NCBI GenBank assembly: GCA_016219965.1
Contig: JACRJM010000002.1
Coordinates: 235,974 to 299,973, forward strand
DNA: 64,000 nucleotides
Reading direction: 5' to 3'
DNA from: Candidatus Schekmanbacteria bacterium
GTDB taxonomy: Bacteria; Schekmanbacteria; GWA2-38-11; J061
Shown here: in pieces, positions 43,480-52,243 of the stretch
Layout: every line of letters begins with the position of its first letter
Numbering within the stretch: the first letter of the stretch is position 1
Made by a program: the position numbers and the translations under genes
Notes under the pieces: generated by a model
The model's database searches: none
What the model was told of the DNA's origin: nothing
The model's input: the letters and a program-made list of their open reading frames with translations, nothing else

Positions 43480-44597
43480 TTGGCACCTGTAACAACTACC
43501 TCCGGATAATTAAACCCGTTGTAGTTCTGGTAAGAGTTGGTATAGGCACCGGCGTTTAGAATATATACCCTGTCACCTACCGCTAAATCAGGAAGCAGGA
43601 CATCTTCTATAATTTTATCCAAACTGTCACAGGTAGGACCAGAGAGATTAAATCTCTTCTTATCTACACTTAAGTCATTATCCTTTTCGGTCTTAATCTC
43701 GAATTTGAATTTCTCGTAAGCTTCCATGAGACCGTGAAAAACACCAGCGTCAAGGTAAAGCCAGTTCTTGCCGTTGCGATTTGCCCTGCCAATTACTGAG
43801 GTTATAAGGACTGAGGCATTAGCGGCTATGGAGCGACCGGGTTCAATAAGCAATCGAAGTTTCTGATTGGGAAAATATTCATCGAGACTTTGCCTTCCAA
43901 CTTCACCTATCTCTTCAATCGAAGGTACGTTCTTTATATACCTTACAGGGATACCGCCTCCAAGGTTTAGCATTGAAAGGTCAATCTTCTCTCCACTTGC
44001 CTTAAAAGCCACGTCAGCACACACCTTGATGGCTTTCTGCCAATTCTCTACCCTTAGACACTGTGAGCCCACATGGAAGGTAAGCCCATAAGGTATGAGA
44101 GAGTGATACTTAGCTTTTATCAATAGCGGCACTGCCTCAGCTATTGAAGCCCCGTATTTGTCATTTAAAGGCCATTCACTGCCGTGGTTATCAACATGAA
44201 GCCTAAGATAGATATTGGATTTGGGCGCAAGCCTTGAGAGCTTCTGTATTTCTTCCTCTGAGTCAAAGGCAAATAGCCTTACTCCAAGTTCATAGGCTTT
44301 CTTAATGTGATCCGGAACCTTTACGGGGCTTGAGAAGGCAATCTTTGAAGATGGTACCAAGTCTTTTACTTTTTCAATCTCACCCCATGAGGCAACATCG
44401 AAGGAAGAGCCTATAGATGCAAGTGTTCTTAACACTTCAGTATGGTCATTGGTTTTTACGGAATAGAAGATTTCAATGTCGCGGTTAAAGTTTCTTTTTA
44501 TCCTCTCGTAGTTTTTCCTGACAACGTCCCTGTCGATGATGAAAAAAGGCGTAGGAGTGGCTTTGAATCTCTCTATAATCTCAGCCGTAAGAATCAT
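43476..44597 (-). CDS. fold-type III PLP decarboxylase (ornithine/lysine type)
   Basis: 373 residues, alanine-racemase-fold basic amino acid decarboxylase. FYSVKTNDHTEVL has the PLP lysine, then GSSFDVASWGEIE, HVGSQC, LNLGGGIPVRYI and EPGRSIAANAS for phosphate binding, and GPTCDSLDKI with the catalytic Cys of ODC/LDC; the closing NYNGFNYPEV is also typical. It makes a diamine from ornithine or lysine. Substrate cannot be set by eye. Found here among mobile genes, fused by translation to a GNAT gene. Confidence 0.88.
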   Translation of the reverse strand: MILTAEIIERFKATPTPFFIIDRDVVRKNYERIKRNFNRDIEIFYSVKTNDHTEVLRTLASIGSSFDVASWGEIEKVKDLVPSSKIAFSSPVKVPDHIKKAYELGVRLFAFDSEEEIQKLSRLAPKSNIYLRLHVDNHGSEWPLNDKYGASIAEAVPLLIKAKYHSLIPYGLTFHVGSQCLRVENWQKAIKVCADVAFKASGEKIDLSMLNLGGGIPVRYIKNVPSIEEIGEVGRQSLDEYFPNQKLRLLIEPGRSIAANASVLITSVIGRANRNGKNWLYLDAGVFHGLMEAYEKFKFEIKTEKDNDLSVDKKRFNLSGPTCDSLDKIIEDVLLPDLAVGDRVYILNAGAYTNSYQNYNGFNYPEVVVTGAK

Positions 44598-44763
44598 CTT
44601 TTCTATTCAATAAAAGTGAGTGTGAGTTTCTAAAATTCCTGTGATTTATGACCTAAGTTTTTGAAATTTTTAACTATATCTTTATGCTTAATTTTAGTTT
44701 ATTTTCTATAAAATAATTCTTTTATTGCATATTCGCTTGACTTTCAAACTCCACTGGAGTTAA

Positions 44764-45672
44764 TTGAAGAGCATGAAGGATGCAATTGAAAGATACCTGT
44801 CACACCTTAAGGTGAGCAATTTCTCCGATGGCACGGTCATCATTTACCGGAGCGATCTTGAGAAATTCCGTGAGTTCTTAAAAGCAGAGCTTGGTGAGAG
44901 TGTCGCTCTATCAGATTTTGACGATCTTGAGATAAGAGCCTATCTTAAATATCTAACGGAAGCGGGAAACTCTCCCATCACCCGTGCAAGAAAGCTTGCC
45001 GCTATTAAATCTTTCTACAACTACCTCTGCCGGGTTGAAAAATTTCCTAAGAACCACGCTCACAACATAGAGATGCCAAAGGTTGATAAGAACCGCCATC
45101 TGGCATTCAGCTACCTTGCGGAAGAGGAATACAAGGAGTTTCTAAAGACCGTAAAGAGAGAAGCAACAACCTTCTTTTTTGAGCGAGATATAGCGATTGT
45201 TTCAACCTTGCTTGGCACTGGCATCAGGGTAAGCGAGCTTGTGGCATTAAACCTTGATGACCTTGATTTTGAGAATAAGGAGATGAAGGTTTTAAGGAAA
45301 GGCAAGAAAACTACGGTTGAGGTAGTAAACGACGGAGTGCTATTAAACATCAGACGGTGGTTAAGAAAACGAGAAGCGCTTCCTTTAAACGGAGAAAAAG
45401 GAATCTTTGTTTCAAAGCAGAAAAAGAGGATGGATAAAAGCTCGGTTCAATATATGATTAAAAACTATGGCAGGAAATCCGGCATCGGAAAGAAAATTAC
45501 CTGTCACACATTAAGACACAGCTTCGGCACTAACACCTTAAAGAAGGGCAACGATATCGAAACGGTAAGGGAATTGATGGGGCATGAGTCCATTTTAACC
45601 ACCCAGAAGTACATGCACTCAAACCGGGAAGATAAGCGAAAAGCAGTAAATTCCATGGATGTTTTGGTCTAA
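44764..45672 (+). CDS. XerC/XerD-like tyrosine recombinase
   Basis: 302 residues from a TTG start (an ATG three codons later is also possible; a GGAG lies close upstream). N-terminal SAM-like domain (YLSHLKVSNFSDGTVIIYRS), then catalytic Arg in GTGIRVSELVALNL, KGKK Lys, HTLRHSFGTNTL and MGHESILTTQKYMHSN with the Tyr nucleophile. Lacks an arm-binding domain, so Xer- or transposon-like. It stands alone and divergent from the PLP decarboxylase gene. Confidence 0.9.
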   Translation: MKSMKDAIERYLSHLKVSNFSDGTVIIYRSDLEKFREFLKAELGESVALSDFDDLEIRAYLKYLTEAGNSPITRARKLAAIKSFYNYLCRVEKFPKNHAHNIEMPKVDKNRHLAFSYLAEEEYKEFLKTVKREATTFFFERDIAIVSTLLGTGIRVSELVALNLDDLDFENKEMKVLRKGKKTTVEVVNDGVLLNIRRWLRKREALPLNGEKGIFVSKQKKRMDKSSVQYMIKNYGRKSGIGKKITCHTLRHSFGTNTLKKGNDIETVRELMGHESILTTQKYMHSNREDKRKAVNSMDVLV

Positions 45673-45822
45673 TCTTATTTATAAGAATTATTTTGTGGGA
45701 AATGAGGGAAGGAAAATAGGCACGCTTTTTTGCTTTGCTAAGATAAAAATCAGATAATGCTTTTTTCTTTCCATTGCTTCTAAAAGTTTTGTAGAAAAAG
45801 CTTTATCATTTTCTTTCATCTT

Positions 45823-47232
45823 TCAGCACCCGTGATTATATATTTTTGAATCATCTAAACTCCCGCTTATTATTTTTAAATGTAAACATATTGGATCATC
45901 ACTTGAAAACCTTAATTTTTCGGTAATTATATTATTTCTTTCGGACCAATACCATTCAAAGTACTTATTCAATATTATTTTACCTTTTTCTTTATTATTG
46001 TTAGTAGTGGCTTCTTTAAGATCTTTTTCATCATCTTCGGTCGTAATAAATGGAATGCCTCTTTTATTTTTTTCAAAATAATCAATTAATTGCTTAAGAA
46101 CAATAATTATTTCTTGCTCCGTTAGTGAGTTATTTTTGATATTAATTTCAATTGAAACATCTATTTTAGTGTTTATAATATCGACATAAACGGAAGGCCA
46201 TGTTTTGAATTTAGTTATTGTTTGATAAGAAAGACCCTCTGGGCGCATAAATTCTTGGATTTCATCACACAATACTAACAAAAAAGCCAATGGAAACATC
46301 GTAAATTGAAATGGAAAAAACTGCCCGTAATCTTTCTTTTTGAAATTATGAAGTGCTATATCAAGTGCGGCTCTTGCAATATCTTGTGTTAAAATAAAAT
46401 CGTAATAACTTGGGAATTCATTTAAGTCTAATTTATACCTATCACTTCGATGGAAAAATGTATCTTCTATATTTTTAAATAAACTTATTGACGCCAAAAC
46501 ACCATGATCAGATTTTTCATATGCTTCACATAATGCTTTATAAAAATATGGATTTAATTGACCATCTTGTTCATAAATACCATCTTTAGGTTTTACTCCA
46601 TTAGAAAATATCCTTGCTATATTTTTAAAATATTTTTGAATATTTAATTCTAAAGAAGTATCTTTTTTTAGATTATAATCTGTTATTTTAAAGCCAAAAT
46701 GTTTTAAGTATTTGTTTAATCCATTTATAATTTCTTGAAAATGCTGGATAGGTATTGCTACATCATGAAAATTAGTTATTAGAGTCCAGATAAAAAACAT
46801 TCGTTTTTCAGCTGAATAAGGTGTGAATTTATTAGGAATAGTCCCCGGTTCAGGTTGTACTTTTAATAAGTTTTCAAGTGTTGGAGTGTCGCACTTAGCT
46901 ATAATTTTTGAAAGAAGCTGACCCCCGAAAATGAAATTATTAAACATATGAATATAGTGATCTCTGTATCTTCCACTTCCCTCACGCAAAAGACCATATA
47001 ATGCAAATTCAACCTTCGGAAAATTTTTAAGAACAGTTGCCAGATGATCATTTGAATAATCGCGCCAAAATGCCTCAAAACATTCACTTACGTGTTCTAC
47101 TTGCTTTGAAAGTTCATCTTGTCCCAATATAGAAATTAAAGCCTTCTTTATGAGTTCCTTTTTTGTACCTTCATGGAACCAGTCATTGTATAAATCGCTT
47201 AATATTGCTTCTGCTTGTTCATTCGCATCCAC
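45823..47232 (-). CDS. divergent HD-domain phosphohydrolase-like protein
   Basis: 469 residues. YRDHYIHMFNNFIFG, FFIWTLITNFHDVAIPIQHF and FLLVLCDEIQEFMRP are spaced like the H...HD...D metal ligands of HD phosphohydrolases. The sequence is otherwise unlike common dNTPases. Flanking regions are helical with no known domain. It follows the deoxyribosyltransferase-Ppx fusion gene by 39 bp on the same strand, so the two probably form a two-gene system. The hydrolysed substrate is unknown. Confidence 0.6.
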   Translation of the reverse strand: MDANEQAEAILSDLYNDWFHEGTKKELIKKALISILGQDELSKQVEHVSECFEAFWRDYSNDHLATVLKNFPKVEFALYGLLREGSGRYRDHYIHMFNNFIFGGQLLSKIIAKCDTPTLENLLKVQPEPGTIPNKFTPYSAEKRMFFIWTLITNFHDVAIPIQHFQEIINGLNKYLKHFGFKITDYNLKKDTSLELNIQKYFKNIARIFSNGVKPKDGIYEQDGQLNPYFYKALCEAYEKSDHGVLASISLFKNIEDTFFHRSDRYKLDLNEFPSYYDFILTQDIARAALDIALHNFKKKDYGQFFPFQFTMFPLAFLLVLCDEIQEFMRPEGLSYQTITKFKTWPSVYVDIINTKIDVSIEINIKNNSLTEQEIIIVLKQLIDYFEKNKRGIPFITTEDDEKDLKEATTNNNKEKGKIILNKYFEWYWSERNNIITEKLRFSSDDPICLHLKIISGSLDDSKIYNHGC

Positions 47233-47271
47233 GGTTATTTTTTTCTTCTCTCGTTGATATTTTAAAATCTA

Positions 47272-48747
47272 TTATATGCTTGTTTGTTTTATTTTCAGTA
47301 ATAGACCGTCTGTAAGATTTCTATTACTTGGCGTAATTTCATTAATACCAAGCTTCTTAGCCACGCAAAGCGCAATTGCGTTACATACTATTGCACCATC
47401 CATCCATTTCGGATTAGAAGGATCTGGTGCCAAAGCATATAATTGATTATTTGTCATTTTCCGAATCTTATCCGAGAATTGTTCAAAATCTATAATGCGA
47501 GCAAGTTTAGGATGAGCAGGTGATAAACTAACATCAATAAGATTACATCCAGCGCTTTTTACATAGTCAAGTTCTCCTCCTGTATGCAAAAAAATAGTTT
47601 TATTATGAATTGATAAATTATTTATTTTTGCAATTGCAGATTCAATGAAAGATACCATTTCATTGTGTTCTTGATCTGTCGGAGAATCTGATTTAAGAAA
47701 ATTGTTTCGCAAAGATCTAACTCCAAGTTCATTGAAATGATATTTTTGTTGGATGTTATCTTTCGTACCAATTATAAGTTCTGTAGTACTGCCACCAATA
47801 TTGAGCACAGCGAAGGTTAAATCATCTGAAAAAAAATCATAAATAGTTCCTTTGTATAATATTTCTGCTTCATCATTTTCAGTAATTATTTCCAAGTTTA
47901 AGCCAATCTCTTTTTTTACTATATCAATTAAAAGATTTTTATTTTTCGCGTTTCTAGCTGCACCAGTAGTTATAATTTTTGTTATTTCGACATTAAAATT
48001 TTTGTTTGCAATAAGCCATTGTTTAATTACTTCTATATTTTTGAAAATTGTATCTGATTGTAAGTTTCCTGATTTATGAACATCATCTCCAAGGGGAGCT
48101 CCAGAAAATTTCTTCTCGTAAAGAGGTTTTACTAAGCCACCGCAAACATCAGCTACAGTTAGCTTAACAGAACTAGAACCAAAATCAATAATGGCGTAAC
48201 GGTGAGTTTTTTGAGAAGCAGAGTATGTTACCATTAATTCTAAGGCTGATTTCGAATAATTTTTTAAATATTCTTTGTCGTCCCCATGTTGTATCATTTC
48301 AGAAACACCAACCTTTATTTTTTCTATTAAATCTATTTCGTCTTTATAAATTAAAATAACCGTGGGAACGAGTTGAGGTAATCCATAAATAAAAATGCTT
48401 GGGTCATCATTATCTTTTAGTAATATAATAAGTTTTTTTTGTAACATTACCCCTGTCGCAATTTCCATATGCACCGCTCTACTACTTTGAGGTATTGCAA
48501 CTATCCAATCACTTTCTCTAACTTCATTAATACATATATCTGCTATTTCGCACGGATCAATATAATTAGCTCCCCAATGCCCCTTGTCCCTATGAGGCAA
48601 TGAAACCTTAAAGTTAAAGGATTCTAGAACCTTTTCAATTTTTTCTAATTTCTGAATAAATATAGGGTTGGAAATTTTGCCATAAAGACGCCCAGGTAAT
48701 TGATCTGTCAAACTAGTAAATGGCGCGGCCAAATAAATTTTATTCAT
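47272..48747 (-). CDS. nucleoside deoxyribosyltransferase-like / Ppx-GppA fusion protein
   Basis: 491 residues in two parts. Residues 1-160 (IYLAAPFTSLTDQ, ESDWIVAIPQSSRAVHMEIA then TGVMLQKKLIILL) resemble the nucleoside 2-deoxyribosyltransferase fold, with a Glu at the catalytic position. Residues 175-490 are a full Ppx/GppA domain: AIIDFGSSSVKLTV, TTGAARNAKN, ITENDEAEILYKG, LNIGGSTTELIIG, FLHTGGELDYV, TDGLLLKI. I know of no common family with this order, and the gene is paired with an HD protein. Nucleotide or (p)ppGpp-like signalling is an inference. Confidence 0.7.
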   Translation of the reverse strand: MNKIYLAAPFTSLTDQLPGRLYGKISNPIFIQKLEKIEKVLESFNFKVSLPHRDKGHWGANYIDPCEIADICINEVRESDWIVAIPQSSRAVHMEIATGVMLQKKLIILLKDNDDPSIFIYGLPQLVPTVILIYKDEIDLIEKIKVGVSEMIQHGDDKEYLKNYSKSALELMVTYSASQKTHRYAIIDFGSSSVKLTVADVCGGLVKPLYEKKFSGAPLGDDVHKSGNLQSDTIFKNIEVIKQWLIANKNFNVEITKIITTGAARNAKNKNLLIDIVKKEIGLNLEIITENDEAEILYKGTIYDFFSDDLTFAVLNIGGSTTELIIGTKDNIQQKYHFNELGVRSLRNNFLKSDSPTDQEHNEMVSFIESAIAKINNLSIHNKTIFLHTGGELDYVKSAGCNLIDVSLSPAHPKLARIIDFEQFSDKIRKMTNNQLYALAPDPSNPKWMDGAIVCNAIALCVAKKLGINEITPSNRNLTDGLLLKIKQTSI

Positions 48748-48891
48748 TTTTTTATTCCTCTTTATATATGTCTTTATCTATGTGGGACGAACCATGTCCT
48801 TAAAGCATATTTTAAATGTAAACATGGTTGCAAGTCAAGGTGAGATAACTTTACAATATATGATATTCATTTGTTGTTAGTAGTTATAAAA

Positions 48892-48916
48892 AAGGAAGCA
48901 GTTTTTCTGCTTCCTT
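48892..48916 (-). terminator. terminator of the RadC/nuclease operon
   Basis: On the minus strand AAGGAAGCAG, loop AAAAA, CTGCTTCCTT then TTTT: a perfect 10-bp stem 18 bp after the nuclease stop codon. Confidence 0.85.
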
Positions 48917-48934
48917 CATCTTAACCCCCGTTCT

Positions 48935-49711
48935 TTATTTGGTCAAGCTTTCTCCTTGTCCTCTACACTCCACTCCATACTCACAATCTTTACACATAAA
49001 GCTCTGCCTCGGCATGAAAATCTCTGCCCTAATCCCCTTCAATACATCCCTTGCCATAGAGAATAGCTTCTCATAATCCTCTTTCCCTCTTGTCGTCTCA
49101 AGCTCTACCATCTTGGGTGTTCTGGTTTTAATGAAGTTGATAATCTTTAAGCTCTTTGGCCTTTTTCTGAAAAGCATCTCATAGGCATAGGAGTATGCGG
49201 TAAGCTGAAGCTGGTCTTTAAGAGTCTGTGCGTCAATCTTTCTTGCCGAGGTTTTAAACTCAACGATTGTGTCATCATCTTCAACAAGGTCAATTATGCC
49301 TTCAAGTGGGACTTCGAGTTTATCTCCATTATTTCCAAGCGGCAGATTGTGAAAAAATATCTCTGCTCCTTTGACCTTCCTCAAGGGCAAGTTGTAATAG
49401 AGAGTTAAAAACTCTTTCCCGAGGACAGAAAGCCTCATCTCATCTTCGCCTTCTTTAAATCTTATCTCCACATCCGCCTTCTGAGCGTACCAGTCAACCT
49501 CAAATATTTTGTAGAGAGCTTCAAGCGGAATCTCTTTTCCCTTCATCATCTCTTTATGAAACCACTCTAAGCTTGAGTGCATGACGCTTCCGAAGGCAAG
49601 TCCTGATGACTTAAACGTCTTTGGCAGTTCATCTATGTACTGAAACCTGTATTTGAGACTGCACATGAGATAGAGGTTAATCTGACTTACGCTCAAGTGA
49701 TCTATTACCAT
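48935..49711 (-). CDS. RecB/Cas4-like PD-(D/E)XK nuclease
   Basis: 258 residues. LSVSQINLYLMCSLKYRFQY at the start, GSVMHSSLEWFH, then EGIIDLVEDDDTIVEFKTS (Asp...Glu-x-Lys core) and QLQLTAYSYAYEM (the QxxxY helix), and a C-terminal CKDCEYGVEC. This is the standalone PDDEXK_1/RecB-C family, with cysteines that may hold an Fe-S cluster. It overlaps the previous gene by 7 bp and ends the RadC operon. Likely a recombination nuclease of the element. Confidence 0.88.
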   Translation of the reverse strand: MVIDHLSVSQINLYLMCSLKYRFQYIDELPKTFKSSGLAFGSVMHSSLEWFHKEMMKGKEIPLEALYKIFEVDWYAQKADVEIRFKEGEDEMRLSVLGKEFLTLYYNLPLRKVKGAEIFFHNLPLGNNGDKLEVPLEGIIDLVEDDDTIVEFKTSARKIDAQTLKDQLQLTAYSYAYEMLFRKRPKSLKIINFIKTRTPKMVELETTRGKEDYEKLFSMARDVLKGIRAEIFMPRQSFMCKDCEYGVECRGQGESLTK

Positions 49712-50076
49712 GGCATGTCACCTCCCTTTTCGGCTCTGACAGGTGTTTCGGGGCGCTGGTTTCTCTGTATCTCCAGTATCGCTTCGATTGCTTGGCTTGC
49801 CTCAAACTTTGTGGCCTTCTTTAAGGTGGTGACATTGAATCTCTTCTTTAATGCTTCATGCGCTTCTTTTTCTTCAAGACCTTGTTCTGAAAGTAGCCGA
49901 AAGAGATACCGTTTCTGAGCGTCGGTCATGAACTCCTCTTTCTTTTGAGACTTGCCGTTACCATTGTCTGTACTTTCCTGCTTTGGTTCCTCTGCCATAT
50001 TCTCAACTATGCTGATGCTGAAAATGGTTTTTCCGTCCGCTGTCTTTACTTCAATTAACTTTTCTTTCCTGTCCAT
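49705..50076 (-). CDS. small helical DNA-metabolism-associated protein
   Basis: 123 residues. The first half is acidic and low complexity (EPKQESTDNGNGKSQKKEE), the second is a helical domain FMTDAQKRYLFRLLSEQGLE with SQAIEAILEIQ, like the C-terminal domain that occurs after single-strand binding or recombination proteins of plasmids. No catalytic motif. It lies between RadC and the RecB-like nuclease genes, overlapping the latter. Confidence 0.6.
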   Translation of the reverse strand: MDRKEKLIEVKTADGKTIFSISIVENMAEEPKQESTDNGNGKSQKKEEFMTDAQKRYLFRLLSEQGLEEKEAHEALKKRFNVTTLKKATKFEASQAIEAILEIQRNQRPETPVRAEKGGDMPW

Positions 50077-50093
50077 GCTTCTATCCTCCTTCT

Positions 50094-50504
50094 TTATAGT
50101 TGGTTTTCTTTGGTTGAAAAATAATTCCCGGAAGGCGTGATGATGATGTTGTCAATAACATCGATACCTATAAGCTCTCCTGCTTCATCAAGACGCTTCC
50201 AAAGCTCTTTGTCCTCAAATGACGGCTTTGTCTGTCCTCCGGGGTGGTTGTGGACGGTGATGATGCTAGAAGTGTCTTGAATGATGGCTTTCTTAAATAT
50301 CTCTCTTGGCTCGGCAACGGTTCTTGTGAGAGTGCCTATGGATATAAGTTCTTTTTCAATTATCCTGTTGCCTCTGTTTAGATGGAGTACCCACAGATAT
50401 TCCCTATCCGCTCTGCCTTCTTCTGCCATGACATTAGCCACGGCTCTAGGAGAAGCAACGATCTCCCCCGAAGCTTCCCTTACTTCCAAGATTTTAAGCT
50501 TCAT
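50094..50504 (-). CDS. radC: RadC/JAB domain protein
   Basis: 136 residues. TVHNHPGGQTKPSFEDKELW is the MPN/JAB metallo-protease-like motif (HxHxGxxxPSxxD) of RadC. The start at 50504 follows GGGGAGGAAAATCAT; an upstream in-frame ATG has no such site. Short, lacking the N-terminal helix-hairpin-helix, as in plasmid and island RadC copies. First gene of a three-gene unit with a recombination nuclease; it carries a shared-box promoter upstream. Confidence 0.88.
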   Translation of the reverse strand: MKLKILEVREASGEIVASPRAVANVMAEEGRADREYLWVLHLNRGNRIIEKELISIGTLTRTVAEPREIFKKAIIQDTSSIITVHNHPGGQTKPSFEDKELWKRLDEAGELIGIDVIDNIIITPSGNYFSTKENQL

Positions 50505-50546
50505 ATGATTTTCCTCCCCGTTGGTTGTTAAAGAACCTTTGAGTTC

Positions 50547-50603
50547 ATTTTGTCTTTGAAGAAAGAGCACAACAAGCCAGGGAGATTTGCTTAATGAGGC
50601 AAA
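50547..50603 (-). promoter_or_regulatory. shared-box promoter of the RadC operon
   Basis: Minus strand: AAGCAAATCTCCC, 4 bp, -35 TTGTTG (50575-50570), 17 bp, -10 CAAAAT (50552-50547), about 45 bp before the radC start codon. It lies in the divergent gap to the plus-strand coupling ATPase, so either or both genes could be affected. Confidence 0.55.
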
Positions 50604-50648
50604 GGCTACAGCCTTTTTTATGATTTATAAGCGGGTAAGATTAAAGTC

Positions 50649-51980
50649 ATGAGCTATATCCACCATGATGATTCCAATCAGGTCACCCCCTTTGCCGTAA
50701 CTAACTTCAGAGACAAGAGGGTGGTTTTTGGTATTAAGAAAGGAAACAGACGTGGGCACATGTATGTCATAGGAAAAACAGGTACGGGCAAAAGCACCAT
50801 GCTGTTAAACATGATCCACGCTGATATGAAGACGGGAAATGGCATTGCCCTAATAGACCCGCATGGAGATCTGGCGGAGAGTGTTTTAGATTTAGTGCCG
50901 GAAAGCAGAATCGAAGACGTAATATATTTCAACCCGGCTGATACGGAATATCCGATTGCTTTTAATCCCTTGGCAAATGTAAAGCAGGAATACCATCATC
51001 TTGTATCTTCCGGGCTTATCTCGGTGTTTAAGAAGGTCTGGCCGGAGTTCTGGGGACCTCGCTTAGAGCATATCTTCAGATATTCCATAATGACTCTACT
51101 TCAGTATCCGCAAAGTACACTTCTTGATGTGACAAGGATCTTAACTGACAAAGAATTCAGAGCAAGAATATTAAGAAGGGTTAATAACCCACAGATTCAA
51201 AACTTCTGGTCTCTTGAGTTTGATAAATATTCTGCATGGTTAAAGTCTGAGGCAATATCTCCAATTTTAAACAAAGTCGGACAATTTTTGATAAGCCCGC
51301 CGCTATCTAATATCCTTGGACAAAAAGAAAACACCTTCAAGCTTAGGAAGGTGATGGATGATGGAAAAATTTTAATTGTTAATCTTGCCAAAGGGAAGAT
51401 CGGGGAAGATAGTTCCGCGCTTTTAGGCTCAATGATGGTGACGATGATACAGCTTGCAGCGCAGACAAGGGCAGGTATGCCGGAAAATAGACGAAAGCAC
51501 TTCTATCTTTACGTGGATGAGTTTCATAATTTTATAACCATGTCCTTTGCAGATATTTTATCTGAAGCTCGAAAATACGGTCTTAACCTCATCCTTGCCC
51601 ATCAGTATATTGAACAGCTTGATGAGAAGATAAGGTCGGCGGTATTTGGCAATGTAGGGACTATTGTATCATTCAGGGTAGGCGCGGAAGATGCCAAGTA
51701 TCTTGCGAGGGAATTTTATCCGGTGTTCAGCGAAGATGATTTTGTAAATCTACCGAATTATTATATCTATCTAAAACTTATGATTGATGGAGTGACTTCT
51801 AAAGCGTTTAGCGCGGTGACGCTGGAGCCGGTTGAGGGTGGAAAATTATATAGGGAGAAGATTGTTGAAGTTTCAAGACAAACATATGGCGAACCAAAAG
51901 TAGAAATAGCGTGTGAAGTTTTATCTCATAGGAAAGTTGAATCGAGAAATACAACTAAGCAGAGGAGGTTGTTTCAATAA
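50649..51980 (+). CDS. VirD4/TraG-like coupling ATPase
   Basis: 443 residues. Walker A YVIGKTGTGKSTMLL near residue 43, IDPHGDLAESVLDLVP, FNPADTEYPIAFNPL, then FYLYVDEFHNFITM (Walker B) and LILAHQYIEQL. It is the same family as the ATPase core of the 1112-residue protein at 15822-19160 but without its extra domains. No membrane segments, so a soluble type IV coupling or TcpA-like motor. Divergent from the RadC operon across a 144-bp promoter gap. No relaxase nearby. Confidence 0.88.
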   Translation: MSYIHHDDSNQVTPFAVTNFRDKRVVFGIKKGNRRGHMYVIGKTGTGKSTMLLNMIHADMKTGNGIALIDPHGDLAESVLDLVPESRIEDVIYFNPADTEYPIAFNPLANVKQEYHHLVSSGLISVFKKVWPEFWGPRLEHIFRYSIMTLLQYPQSTLLDVTRILTDKEFRARILRRVNNPQIQNFWSLEFDKYSAWLKSEAISPILNKVGQFLISPPLSNILGQKENTFKLRKVMDDGKILIVNLAKGKIGEDSSALLGSMMVTMIQLAAQTRAGMPENRRKHFYLYVDEFHNFITMSFADILSEARKYGLNLILAHQYIEQLDEKIRSAVFGNVGTIVSFRVGAEDAKYLAREFYPVFSEDDFVNLPNYYIYLKLMIDGVTSKAFSAVTLEPVEGGKLYREKIVEVSRQTYGEPKVEIACEVLSHRKVESRNTTKQRRLFQ

Positions 51981-51994
51981 TCTGCAACGAGAAA

Positions 51995-52017
51995 AACCAG
52001 CCATTTAATGGTTGGTT
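51995..52017 (+). terminator. terminator of the coupling ATPase gene
   Basis: AACCAGCCAT, loop TTA, ATGGTTGGTT: a 10-bp stem with one G-T pair, 14 bp after the stop codon, in plus orientation. T-run is short, so strength is uncertain. Its GGTTGG half resembles the toxin-antitoxin hairpins. Confidence 0.65.
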
Positions 52018-52243
52018 TGAGGGTATTTGCCTACCTCTATGAGAAATTTTTAATAGAAAGCATCTTTGATTCTAAAGCCTGTTTTCCTCAACTCATCACC
52101 TATAAGTCTTATTTTTTAATGGAACCCATAATTTCAGCTTCCTGAAGAACTCTAAGACTTCAGAAACAAACAATACTTTTTTTGCAGAGTGGTCATCGAT
52201 CAAAGGTAGCACTTCTTATTTTAAAGCAAAAACAATTCGGTAT

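Noticed and set aside
52021-52243. Coding-like stretch on the minus strand after the KaiC-like gene
   Set aside because: One frame of about 30 codons looks protein-like but has no start, site or family, so it was not listed as a gene.
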